The notes under the pieces were generated by a model. It saw nothing but the letters and a program-made list of their open reading frames with translations, searched no databases and was not told the origin of the DNA. From positions 760,122 to 824,121 of the forward strand of contig NZ_LN908977.1 of NCBI RefSeq assembly GCF_001486165.1: 64,000 nt of DNA, in the 5' to 3' direction. Shown here piece by piece: positions 57,009 through 64,000 of this stretch; position 1 is the first letter of the stretch, and each line of letters begins with the position of its first letter. This stretch comes from Bittarella massiliensis (ex Durand et al. 2017) (lineage in GTDB: Bacteria > Bacillota > Clostridia > Oscillospirales > Ruminococcaceae). The position numbers and the translations under genes are program-made.

Positions 57009-57300
57009 CGGCGGCCAGATTTCCAGCGGCCAAAGTCCTGCACAAGGATCTTGTACAGCCGTTTTTACAGACCTTGCACAGGGGCGTCGCGCCCGGCAAC
57101 CGGGGCCATTTCACCGATTGCCCTTCCACAGGTGTCGTCACCCGGTACTGCCGCTTGGGCAGCCAGCTGTCGCTAATGGCGCGGCGTCTTCGGCGACGCC
57201 CTGCTCTCCATCCCCCACGCCGACGACCTCTGGGAGCGGACACCCCTCCTCTTCCCGCCGGTGTACCTGCCCCCTGCCGGGGGTGTTCTCTACACAAAAG
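57009..57300. other. Gene-free stretch with possible coding remnants
   Basis: About 290 bp without a plausible gene. On the plus strand 57190-57280 reads SIPHADDLWERTPLLFPPVY, which loosely resembles the substrate-site segment (W...RxPILFPxVG) of aldose-1-epimerase-like proteins. It has no start and no extension, so it may be a fragment. No RNA element was recognised. Confidence 0.3.
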
Positions 57301-57333
57301 AGAGGGCTGGGCGCGCAGCACGCCCAGCCCTCT
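57301..57333 (-). terminator. Terminator after the transketolase genes
   Basis: AGAGGGCTGGGCG (57301-57313) and CGCCCAGCCCTCT (57321-57333) form a perfect 13-bp stem, with CTTTTGTG following on the minus strand. Confidence 0.85.
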
Positions 57334-57352
57334 CGGTCGAATGGGGATGTCC

Positions 57353-58303
57353 CTATTTCTTTTTGGAAAGGGCCTCTTTGGCCTTGACGACGATGTCTTT
57401 GGCGCGCAGCTCGAAGATGTCGAGCAGCTCGGCGGCGGGGCCGGACATGCCAAAGCGGTCGTAGATGCCCAGTTTCACCACCGGCACCGGGCACTCCTCG
57501 GTGACCACCTCGGCCACGGCGGAGCCCAGACCGCCGATGACGCTGTGCTCCTCGGCGGTGACGATGCAGCCGGTCTCGCAGGCGGCCTTGGCGATGATGT
57601 CGCGATCGATAGGCTTGATGGTGTGGATGTTGATGACCCGGGCGCTGATCCCCTCGGCGGCCAGCATATCGGCGGCCTGCAGGGCCTCGGACACTTCCAG
57701 GCCGGTGGCGACGATGGTCAGGTCGCTGCCGTCTCTCAACTGCACGCCCTTGCCCAACTCAAACTTGTAGTTGGGGTCGGTGTTGACCACCGGCACAGCC
57801 AGGCGCCCAAAGCGCAGGTAGACCGGGCCGTAGTAGTTGATGGCGGCCTCCACAGCGGCCTTGGCCTCCACGTCGTCGGCGGGGTTGATGACCACCATGC
57901 CGGGGATGGTGCGCATCAGGGCGATGTCTTCGTTGCACTGGTGGGTGGCGCCGTCCTCGCCCACGGTGATGCCGGCATGGGTGGCGCCGATCTTCACGTT
58001 CAGGTGGGGGTATCCAACGGCGTTGCGGACCTGCTCGTAGGCTCGGCCGGCGGCGAACATGGCAAAGGTGCTGGCAAAGGGGATCTTGCCGGTGGTGGCC
58101 AGGCCGGCGGCGATGCCCACCATGTTGGCCTCGGCGATGCCACAGTCGATAAAGCGCTCGGGGTAGGCCTTTTTAAAGGTGCCGGTCTTGGTCGCGGCCG
58201 CCAGGTCGGCGTCCAGGACCACTACCTCGGGGTATTTCTCGGCCAGGTCGCGCAGCGCCTCGCCGTAGCTCTCACGAGTTGCCTTTTTCACTACATCTGC
58301 CAT
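57353..58303 (-). CDS. Transketolase, C-terminal subunit
   Basis: Transketolase transfers two-carbon units in the pentose phosphate pathway. This 316-residue part has the pyrimidine-binding segment (DLAAATKTGTFKKAYPERF, then CGIAEANMVGIAAGLATTG, with the catalytic Glu), and the C-terminal transketolase domain with GSAVAEVV and DRFGMSGPAAELL. Together with the next gene it makes one enzyme split in two, which is normal in many Clostridia and archaea. The ATG lies 4 nt after the stop of the N-terminal gene, so they are coupled. Confidence 0.95.
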   Translation of the reverse strand: MADVVKKATRESYGEALRDLAEKYPEVVVLDADLAAATKTGTFKKAYPERFIDCGIAEANMVGIAAGLATTGKIPFASTFAMFAAGRAYEQVRNAVGYPHLNVKIGATHAGITVGEDGATHQCNEDIALMRTIPGMVVINPADDVEAKAAVEAAINYYGPVYLRFGRLAVPVVNTDPNYKFELGKGVQLRDGSDLTIVATGLEVSEALQAADMLAAEGISARVINIHTIKPIDRDIIAKAACETGCIVTAEEHSVIGGLGSAVAEVVTEECPVPVVKLGIYDRFGMSGPAAELLDIFELRAKDIVVKAKEALSKKK

Positions 58304-58307
58304 CTTC

Positions 58308-59150
58308 CTACGCCTCCACTTCCGCCAAAGTCGCCTTCAGCTCGTTCATTGCAATTTCAAACTGCTCTGCGTTGGGGGCGGCGCCGTGCCAAGACACGTT
58401 GTTCTCCATGAAGGAGACGCCTTTGCCCTTTACGCTCTTCTGGATGATGGCGACCGGTTTGTCGGTCACCTCTCTGGCCTCTTTGAAGGCCGCCTCGATC
58501 TGGTCAAAGTCGTGGCCGTCGATCTCGATGACATGCCAGTTGAAGGCGGCGAACTTCGCGCCGATGGGATAGGGGGAGCAGACCTCTTCCACGGTGCCGT
58601 CGATCTGCAGGTTGTTGTTGTCCACCACCACGGTGAGGTTGGTCAGCCCTTTGGCGCCGGCAAACATGGCGGCCTCCCAGATCTGGCCCTCCTGGATCTC
58701 GCCGTCGCCGCAGATGGCGTACACCCGGTAGCTCTCGCCGGAGAGTTTGGCCGACAGGGCCATGCCGCAGGCGACCGAGAGCCCCTGACCCAGGGAGCCG
58801 GAGGACATGTCCACACCGGGGGTCCCCTTCATGTCGGGGTGGCCCTGCAGCATGGCGTGGGGCTTGCGCAGCTTCAGCAGCTCTTCGTGGGGGAAGTACC
58901 CGCGCTCAGACAACGTAGCGTACAGCGCTGGGGCGGTGTGGCCCTTGGACAGCACCAGGCGGTCCCGATCGGCCTTCTTCGGGTCTTTCGGGTCGATGTT
59001 CATCTCCTTGAAATACAGATAAGTCATCGTGTCGGCGATGGAGAGAGAGCCACCCGGATGACCCGATTTTGCGTTGTAAACGGCCTCAACAGCGCCCATG
59101 CGGACTTTGCAAGCCTGCGCGGCAAGTTGCTTTTTTGTTGCCTGGTCCAT
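58308..59150 (-). CDS. Transketolase, N-terminal (TPP-binding) subunit
   Basis: This 280-residue part binds thiamine diphosphate through its pyrophosphate site: SGHPGGSLSIADTMTYL near the N terminus, SKGHTAPALYATL, GSLGQGLSVACGMAL, and CGDGEIQEGQIWEAAMFAG followed by VVVDNNNLQIDG (the GDG-x-N metal motif). The ATG at 59150 follows AGGAGG and starts MDQATKKQLAAQACKVR. A TGATAAAAT extended -10 (-10 box at 59173-59168) lies close to the start. The C-terminal subunit follows directly. Confidence 0.95.
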   Translation of the reverse strand: MDQATKKQLAAQACKVRMGAVEAVYNAKSGHPGGSLSIADTMTYLYFKEMNIDPKDPKKADRDRLVLSKGHTAPALYATLSERGYFPHEELLKLRKPHAMLQGHPDMKGTPGVDMSSGSLGQGLSVACGMALSAKLSGESYRVYAICGDGEIQEGQIWEAAMFAGAKGLTNLTVVVDNNNLQIDGTVEEVCSPYPIGAKFAAFNWHVIEIDGHDFDQIEAAFKEAREVTDKPVAIIQKSVKGKGVSFMENNVSWHGAAPNAEQFEIAMNELKATLAEVEA

Positions 59151-59267
59151 AACGGTACCTCCTAAGTATTTTATCACTGGGGAGAGTCCTCCCCGTATTC
59201 TGGGCCCAGCCGGGCCCAGCTGCAAACGCCGGTTTGACGCGGCGATGGCATTTGAGAGAAAGCGGGT

Positions 59268-60089
59268 CTACAGGCGGCCGCAATTTTGTCGCAGATAACC
59301 CAAAAACTCGGCGACGCCCCCCTCTAGGCAGCTGGCGCAGACCATGTCGGCGTGCACCTTGATGTCCTGCGGCGCGTCTGCCAGGGTGGCGGAGAAGTGC
59401 GCGGCCCGCAACAGCTCGAGGTCGTTGTAGTAGTCGCCGATGGCGGCGGTGGCGTCCTGGGGCAAGCCCAGATGATCGGCCAGAAAGTGGAGCGCCTCCC
59501 CCTTGTTGACCCCGTCGGCCATCACCTCTAAAAATTGGGGGGCCGTCTTGACAAAGTAGACGCCCGGGTGATGCTGGGATCGGAGAAAGGCCTCCAACCG
59601 CGCCATCTCCGCCGGGTCGATACAAAAGAGGACTTTATACCACGCTTGGGGGACGCTGTCCACATCCGTTACTATATATTCTAATCTATCTGTGCTGGTA
59701 TGTCTATGGGCAAAGTGGTTATTTTTCGCGACATAAATTGTATCCGGGCACATGATCTCCGCCCCCAGATCGGGGAAGGCGGCGCAGGCGGCCCGCACCA
59801 GCTCCACCCCCAGGCCGTGGGGCAGACAGCGCTCGCGGATGGCGCGGCCGCTCTGGTAGTCGTAGATGAGGGCCCCGTTGCAGAGGATGGCCGGGGCCGA
59901 GAGCTGGATGCGGTCGAGGTAGCGCCGGGCCGAGTCCTTGTGCCGGCCGGTGGCGACGGTAAAGTGGCCCCCTGCCTCGGAAAAGGCGCGGACTGCATCG
60001 ACATTTTGCTGGGGCAGGCCGATGCCCGCCCGCAGCAGGGTCCCATCCATGTCGGAAACCACCAAAAAATCGCTGATCTGCTTACTCAT
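59268..60089 (-). CDS. Cof-type HAD-superfamily hydrolase
   Basis: The 273-residue protein has HAD motif I VVSDMDGTLLR near residue 12, motif II VATGRH, and motif III/IV GVNKGEALHFLADHLGL followed by AAIGDYYNDLELLRAA. The large cap insertion marks Cof/IIB-type sugar-phosphate phosphatases. The substrate is unknown. Its start overlaps the end of rluD by 8 nt, so it is cotranslated with it. No terminator is obvious before tkt. Confidence 0.9.
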   Translation of the reverse strand: MSKQISDFLVVSDMDGTLLRAGIGLPQQNVDAVRAFSEAGGHFTVATGRHKDSARRYLDRIQLSAPAILCNGALIYDYQSGRAIRERCLPHGLGVELVRAACAAFPDLGAEIMCPDTIYVAKNNHFAHRHTSTDRLEYIVTDVDSVPQAWYKVLFCIDPAEMARLEAFLRSQHHPGVYFVKTAPQFLEVMADGVNKGEALHFLADHLGLPQDATAAIGDYYNDLELLRAAHFSATLADAPQDIKVHADMVCASCLEGGVAEFLGYLRQNCGRL

Positions 60090-61014
60090 AAATACCTCCG
60101 TAGCGGGTTGTCAGGGCCTGCAAAAAGGCGGTGAAATAGGGGGGCAGGTCGCTGGTAAATTCCAGGTAGCGGCCGCTCTCCGGGTGGAGAAAGCCGACGG
60201 TGCGGGCGTGCAGACACTGGCCCTGCAGCCCCTTTTCCGGGTGCTTGGGGCCGTAGAGGGGGTCGCCGCAGACCGGGTGGCCGATCTGGGCCGTCTGCAC
60301 CCGGATCTGGTGGGTCCTTCCTGTAAAGAGTTCTAGCTTTACATGGGTGTAGGGGCCGTATCTCCCCTGCACCCAGAGTTCGGTCCGGGCCGTCCGCCCG
60401 CCCTGGGCCACCACCGCCATCTTCTTGCGCTCGACAGGGTGTCGGCCGATTTGGTTTTCCAGCACCAGATGGGGTCCTTTGATCCCCCCGTGCAGCACCG
60501 CCTCGTAGCGGCGCAGAAAACTGTGCGCCCGAATCTGCTCGGCCAGGATCTGATGGGCCCTGTTGGTCTTTGCCACCAGCAACAGACCGCTGGTGTCCCG
60601 ATCCAGCCGGTGGAGGATGCCGGGGCGAAGGGGGCCCCCCATGTCGGAGAGTCCTTCCCACCCGTAGCGGGCCAGCAGGGCGGAGGCCAGACTGTCCTCC
60701 TCTCGCCCGGCCCCTGGATGGACCACCATCCCCTTGGGTTTGTTGACCACCGCCAGGCAGTCGTCCTCATAGAGGATCTCCAGCGGGATGGGGTTGGGGC
60801 GAAGGGTGAAGGGCACCTCCTCCTGCCGGCGCAAAACAAGCAGGTCTCCCTCCTGCAGCTTCTGCTTTTTGGAGAGAGGCCTGCCGTTGCAATCGACCTG
60901 CCCCGTTTCCAGGGCCCGTTTCACCTGGGAGCGGGAGAGCCCAGACCGGCGGCTGAGGAGCAGGTCCACCCGTTCCCCCAGATCCGCCGCCTGTACCGTG
61001 TACAAAAACTCCAT
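60082..61014 (-). CDS. RluA-family pseudouridine synthase (RluD-like)
   Basis: The 310-residue protein has an N-terminal S4 RNA-binding domain (RVDLLLSRRSGLSRSQVKRA) and a pseudouridine synthase domain with the catalytic Asp in GILHRLDRDTSGLLLVAK and TGRTHQIRVQTAQIGHPVCG. It follows lspA by 11 nt. It belongs to the conserved sepF-ylmH-divIVA-lspA-rluD group of Firmicutes and probably modifies 23S rRNA. The specific site cannot be assigned. Confidence 0.94.
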   Translation of the reverse strand: MEFLYTVQAADLGERVDLLLSRRSGLSRSQVKRALETGQVDCNGRPLSKKQKLQEGDLLVLRRQEEVPFTLRPNPIPLEILYEDDCLAVVNKPKGMVVHPGAGREEDSLASALLARYGWEGLSDMGGPLRPGILHRLDRDTSGLLLVAKTNRAHQILAEQIRAHSFLRRYEAVLHGGIKGPHLVLENQIGRHPVERKKMAVVAQGGRTARTELWVQGRYGPYTHVKLELFTGRTHQIRVQTAQIGHPVCGDPLYGPKHPEKGLQGQCLHARTVGFLHPESGRYLEFTSDLPPYFTAFLQALTTRYGGIYE

Positions 61015-61025
61015 GCCGTTCTCCC

Positions 61026-62042
61026 TCAGACGCGCTCCTCTTTGGGCGGTGTCTCGCCGCCGCCCGTCTCCCCTTCATCGGACGGAGCGGCCTCTCCCTG
61101 CGGGGCCTCCGCCAGACCGGCAGAAGGCTCTTGCACAGCCCCGGTGGGTGCAGCGATCTCCCCTTCTGCTCCGGTGAGCTTTTCCGCCTCAGAGACACAC
61201 TCTTTTTCCTGTGGGGCGGCCGCCCCCTCTTTGGGAACGGCCCCCTCTGGTTGGGGGATGTCCTCCTCAACAGCGGTCTCTTCCGCCCGAACGTCCCCTT
61301 CTTCGCCAGTCGCTTCCGCTGCTTCGGTATCGGCGATTTTCTCCCCGGCGGCGGGCTCCTCCGAAGAAAGTCCCCTCTCTTCTGCCGCGGGTGTGGGTTC
61401 CTCTGCCGTCAAGTCGGCTTCTTCGGCGCTGACGGTGGGCTCCACTTCCCCTTGCGCCTCGGCGGCCAGGGGGAATACCAGTTCGGCATCGGCGTCAATG
61501 GGCTCGGCCGGGCAGACAGGGGCGGTGGCCACTTCTTGGGCCGGCACTTCGGTCACCGCAGCGGTCTTTTTCTCCTTTTTCTGGGGGAAAAATGTCTTGT
61601 CAAAGAAGAGGATGTCCACCACCATCACCACAATGCCGCAGACCACCAGGCAGTCGGCAAAGTTGAAGACCGGAAAGTCGATGAACTGAAACTGCAGGTA
61701 GTCGATGACGCAGCCCCGGAAGATGCGGTCGATCAAATTTCCCAGGCCGCCCGCCATCACCACCAGCACGCAGCCGTTGAGCACCCTGTTTTGCAGGATG
61801 TTTTTGGTGAGCACAAAACAGCCAAAGACCAAAATCACCGTGGTGACGGCGATGAGGAGGGTGGTGCTCCCCTCCATCATCCCGAAGGCAGCGCCCCGGT
61901 TCTCCACATAGGTGAGCCCCAGCACATTGGGGATCACCTCGATTGGGCCAGACTGCTGCAAAAAGATGACCGCCGCCATCTTCAGCAGTTGGTCCGCCGC
62001 CACCAGCGCCAGGCAGGTGGCCAATATCGTCAACATTCCCAT
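61026..62042 (-). CDS. lspA: Signal peptidase II with a long acidic C-terminal extension
   Basis: LspA cleaves lipoprotein signal peptides. Residues 1-155 are a normal LspA: four transmembrane helices and the catalytic aspartates in GLGNLIDRIFRG and FPVFNFADCLVV, preceded by YVENRGAAFGM. The remaining 183 residues (about 156-338) are an extra domain, rich in Glu, Ala, Pro and Thr, with no predicted fold, and should lie in the cytoplasm. Standard LspA is about 150-170 residues. The ATG at 62042 follows AGGAGGAG. It sits between divIVA and rluD, as usual. Confidence 0.93.
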   Translation of the reverse strand: MGMLTILATCLALVAADQLLKMAAVIFLQQSGPIEVIPNVLGLTYVENRGAAFGMMEGSTTLLIAVTTVILVFGCFVLTKNILQNRVLNGCVLVVMAGGLGNLIDRIFRGCVIDYLQFQFIDFPVFNFADCLVVCGIVVMVVDILFFDKTFFPQKKEKKTAAVTEVPAQEVATAPVCPAEPIDADAELVFPLAAEAQGEVEPTVSAEEADLTAEEPTPAAEERGLSSEEPAAGEKIADTEAAEATGEEGDVRAEETAVEEDIPQPEGAVPKEGAAAPQEKECVSEAEKLTGAEGEIAAPTGAVQEPSAGLAEAPQGEAAPSDEGETGGGETPPKEERV

Positions 62043-62178
62043 GGGGTCTACTCCTCCTGTGTGTCGTCTGAGCCGGCAAAAGGGGCCGCCGGAAGAACGG
62101 GCGCCCGCAGGCGATCTCTCCCAGCTGCCCCTCTGCCAAAAATAGTGTCCGCGCTACAAGCGGGGGCGACAGGCGCTC

Positions 62179-62829
62179 TTACTTCTCAGAGACGCCCCGC
62201 TCCCCCATCTCGAAGTTCAAATCAAAACCGGTGTCAAAGAGTTCGGGGTTGATCTCCCCCGCCTTGACCGAAAAGCCCTCTTCCTCTGCCGGGGCGGCAG
62301 CGGCTTCGGGAGCGGCGGGCTGCTGCTCGGGCAGCGCCTCTTCCGCGGGCGCTTCGGCGGGGCCCTCCTCCACGGCGGGCTCTTCCGCCGGGATCTGGGA
62401 GATGACCTCGATGTGGTTGCGGTAGAGGGAGAGCAGCGCCCCCTTGAAGGAGGAGACCTCGGCCTTCATCCGCGCCAGCTCGTCCTGGTAGAAATGGATC
62501 TTGTCCTCTGACTTGGAGAGCATGCTCTCGGACTTGATGGTGGCGTCGCGCATGATGATGTCGGCCTTCTGGCGCGCCTCGGCAACCACCGAGGCCCCCA
62601 GCTTCTGGGCGCCCAGCAGAGCCGCCCGCAGGCTGTCCTCGTCCTTGCGGTAGTCCTCCAACTTGTCGGCCAGCAGCTCCAGCTTCTGCTCCAGATCCGC
62701 CTTCTCCGCCTCCAACTTCTCGACGGTGGCAATGACCTCGTCGATGAAATCGTCCACCGAGTCGGCCTTGTAGCCCTTCATCCCCGAGCGCTCAAAGGTC
62801 GCGTTCTTGATTTGCTCCAGTGTCAGCAT
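62179..62829 (-). CDS. divIVA: DivIVA-domain cell division/polarity protein
   Basis: DivIVA binds curved membrane at septa and poles. The 216-residue protein has the N-terminal membrane-targeting motif (TLEQIKNATFERSGMKGYKA then VDDFIDEVIATVEKL), a coiled coil (about 35-130), and an acidic, Glu/Pro/Ala-rich tail after residue 145. The tail resembles that of the neighbouring LspA in composition. The ATG follows AGGAGGATAGAGG. It lies downstream of ylmH, with lspA downstream. Confidence 0.92.
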   Translation of the reverse strand: MLTLEQIKNATFERSGMKGYKADSVDDFIDEVIATVEKLEAEKADLEQKLELLADKLEDYRKDEDSLRAALLGAQKLGASVVAEARQKADIIMRDATIKSESMLSKSEDKIHFYQDELARMKAEVSSFKGALLSLYRNHIEVISQIPAEEPAVEEGPAEAPAEEALPEQQPAAPEAAAAPAEEEGFSVKAGEINPELFDTGFDLNFEMGERGVSEK

Positions 62830-62840
62830 CCTCTATCCTC

Positions 62841-63599
62841 CTACAAATACTTCTGTGCGGTGATGCCGAGGCGGCCCTTTTTGGTGGGCCCGCCCACGGC
62901 GGTCAATACAAATCTCCCCGCCCCGCGGACAGAGAGGACATCCCCCTCTTCCAGCGGTTCGGAGGGGGAGAGCACCTCCCGGTGGTTGAGCTGCACCTGG
63001 CCGGCCTGCACCAGTTGGGTGCAGCGGCCCCGACTCTGGCGCAACAGAACGCCGAGCACCCCGTCCAGCCGCAGGGAGGCCACCGTCCCCCCGATCTCCT
63101 CAAAGCGCTGGGGGGGCACCCGGTCCAGGCCCCCCTCTTCCACGCGCACCCCGACGCGCCCCACCTTTTTGATTTCCAGTGCCAGGGGGGCGGCGTTTTG
63201 GTGCAGAAAGGCCACCGCTTCGCCCTCGCCCACAAAGATGTCCCCCACCAGCCGGCGCTCGATCTCCAGCGAGAGAAGGGCGCCCAAGAAGTCCCGGTGG
63301 GTGAGTACATCCTGTTTGCGGTAGAGAAAGCGCAGGGGGCGGATGGGAAAGCACCCCTCCCCGATGGGCGGTCCGCCGCTGATTGCCAGCACCGCCCGGC
63401 GGCATTCGGGGTGGCCGCCGAAAAAGCGGTGCTCCACCTCGGTGTGGGCGGCGAGCATAGGGGCACAGAGCAGCTGCTGCCGCTCGTCGAGAAAGTAGGT
63501 GCTCTTACAGGCGCTGCGGCTGTAGCAGCTCTCCATCATCTCTTCCACGCCCCGCAGAAAGAGGCGTTCGCCCTCGTCTGCGGGCAAAACAGCGCGCAC
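62841..63599 (-). CDS. ylmH: YlmH-family S4-domain RNA-binding protein
   Basis: YlmH is a ribosome-associated quality-control-type factor of Firmicutes, encoded with cell-division genes. The 252-residue protein has an N-terminal region ending DVLTHRDFLGALLSLEIERR then VGDIFVGEGEAVAFL, and a C-terminal S4 domain (DGVLGVLLRQSRGRCTQLVQ then VQLNHREVLSPSEPLEEGDV). The GTG start is 4 nt after sepF, so they are coupled. It is full length. Confidence 0.92.
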   Translation of the reverse strand: MRAVLPADEGERLFLRGVEEMMESCYSRSACKSTYFLDERQQLLCAPMLAAHTEVEHRFFGGHPECRRAVLAISGGPPIGEGCFPIRPLRFLYRKQDVLTHRDFLGALLSLEIERRLVGDIFVGEGEAVAFLHQNAAPLALEIKKVGRVGVRVEEGGLDRVPPQRFEEIGGTVASLRLDGVLGVLLRQSRGRCTQLVQAGQVQLNHREVLSPSEPLEEGDVLSVRGAGRFVLTAVGGPTKKGRLGITAQKYL

Positions 63600-63603
63600 T
63601 TCT

Positions 63604-64000
63604 TTAGAAGAAGATGCCGTTGTTTTCCAGCTCGTCCATCAAATCGCCCACCAGGTCCACGTTGTAGGGGGTGATGATGAAGGTGCTGTTGGCGACCCGC
63701 TGGATCTGGCCGTTGTTGGCGTAGGCCACCCCGCTGAGAAAGTCCACCAGCCGGCGGGAGATGTCCTTGTTGGTCCCCTCCAGGTTGAGGACCACCGTCC
63801 GCTTGGCGTTGAGGTGGTCGGCCACGGCGGAGGCGTCTTCAAATTTCTCGGGTTTGACCAACACCACCTGCAGCTGGGCGGTGGTGTTGATGTTTACTAC
63901 CTTGTTGCGCTTGGACGCCACTTCATCGTATCCCACGACCGTCGTCTCCTCCTGTTTCTTAGCAGAGGGGGTACCGCTCAGGAAATCCACCTCGCCGGTG
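63604..64000 (-). CDS. sepF: Cell division protein SepF, 5' end beyond the window
   Basis: SepF shapes the FtsZ ring and anchors it to the membrane. The visible 131 codons read through to the window edge without a start. The DUF552 core is present: VVNINTTAQLQVVLVKPEKF, DASAVADHLNAKRTVVLNLE, and RRLVDFLSGVAYANNGQIQR, ending VDLVGDLMDELENNGIFF. The N-terminal amphipathic membrane helix should be just outside the window. The in-frame GTG at 63990 is probably internal. It leads the sepF-ylmH-divIVA-lspA-rluD group. Confidence 0.93.
   Translation of the reverse strand, partial: TGEVDFLSGTPSAKKQEETTVVGYDEVASKRNKVVNINTTAQLQVVLVKPEKFEDASAVADHLNAKRTVVLNLEGTNKDISRRLVDFLSGVAYANNGQIQRVANSTFIITPYNVDLVGDLMDELENNGIFF

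Overview
The window is about 64 kb of GC-rich chromosome from an anaerobic, spore-forming member of the Clostridia. It most resembles the GC-rich gut Oscillospirales, but the genus is an inference. The evidence is a set of Firmicutes-specific gene clusters (sepF-ylmH-divIVA-lspA-rluD; rplS-lepB-rbgA-rnhB-yraN; tig-clpP-clpX-lon-ysxC), sporulation genes (spoIIM-like, cwlD-like, spoIVFA/B-like), a split transketolase, a bifunctional AdhE, two metabolite- or tRNA-sensing leader RNAs typical of Firmicutes, and strong Shine-Dalgarno sequences that often precede TTG or GTG starts. Nothing looks like a prophage, insertion sequence or CRISPR array; almost everything is core genome. dapA runs off the left edge and sepF off the right edge.

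Left part (1-8.2 kb): a lysine riboswitch controls asd-dapA on the minus strand. queA, tgt and yajC (queuosine synthesis and the Sec accessory protein) lie on the plus strand, with a ferredoxin-like gene, a Crp/Fnr regulator and an amino-acid:cation symporter inserted between queA and tgt. From 8.2 to 15.2 kb: a solute-binding lipoprotein next to a hybrid histidine kinase, a TIGR04086 membrane protein, a SpoIIM-like protein, a XerD-like recombinase with a damaged active site, and a small P-loop kinase. From 15.2 to 22.8 kb, mostly on the minus strand: an intact Xer recombinase, radA, an APH-like kinase, adhE with a Rex-type operator, and cwlD.

From 22.9 to 27 kb there are two tRNA clusters. 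Cys-Gly-Phe-Asp is present twice, with Val added in one copy, and the clusters flank an XPD/DinG-like helicase with a nuclease domain. From 27 to 37 kb (minus strand): hslO, a methyltransferase, a YerC/TrpR-like regulator, lysA, ysxC, lon, clpX, clpP and tig, a proteostasis block. From 37 to 48.5 kb: a phosphoesterase, DUF1540, thrC, a dipeptidase, yraN-rnhB-rbgA-lepB-rplS, two radical-SAM-associated genes and the spoIVFAB-like pair. From 48.5 to 54.5 kb: a large secreted amidase, then a T-box leader controlling an XRE-cupin regulator and a medium/branched-chain acyl-CoA ligase. From 54.5 kb to the end: comEA-like, yjbQ, a thioredoxin-like gene, a broken HD gene, DUF2812, split transketolase, a HAD phosphatase, rluD, lspA with a very long acidic tail, divIVA, ylmH and sepF.

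The most interesting unit is the T-box / XRE-cupin / MACS-ligase operon at about 51.9-54.5 kb. By comparison with known T-boxes the specifier reads as GUC (valine). The ligase resembles branched-chain acyl-CoA synthetases. Together they suggest salvage of isobutyrate or 2-methylbutyrate into amino acids, switched on when the tRNA is uncharged. Promoter, operator and hairpin calls rest on visual matching, and protein functions rest on recognised motifs and synteny.
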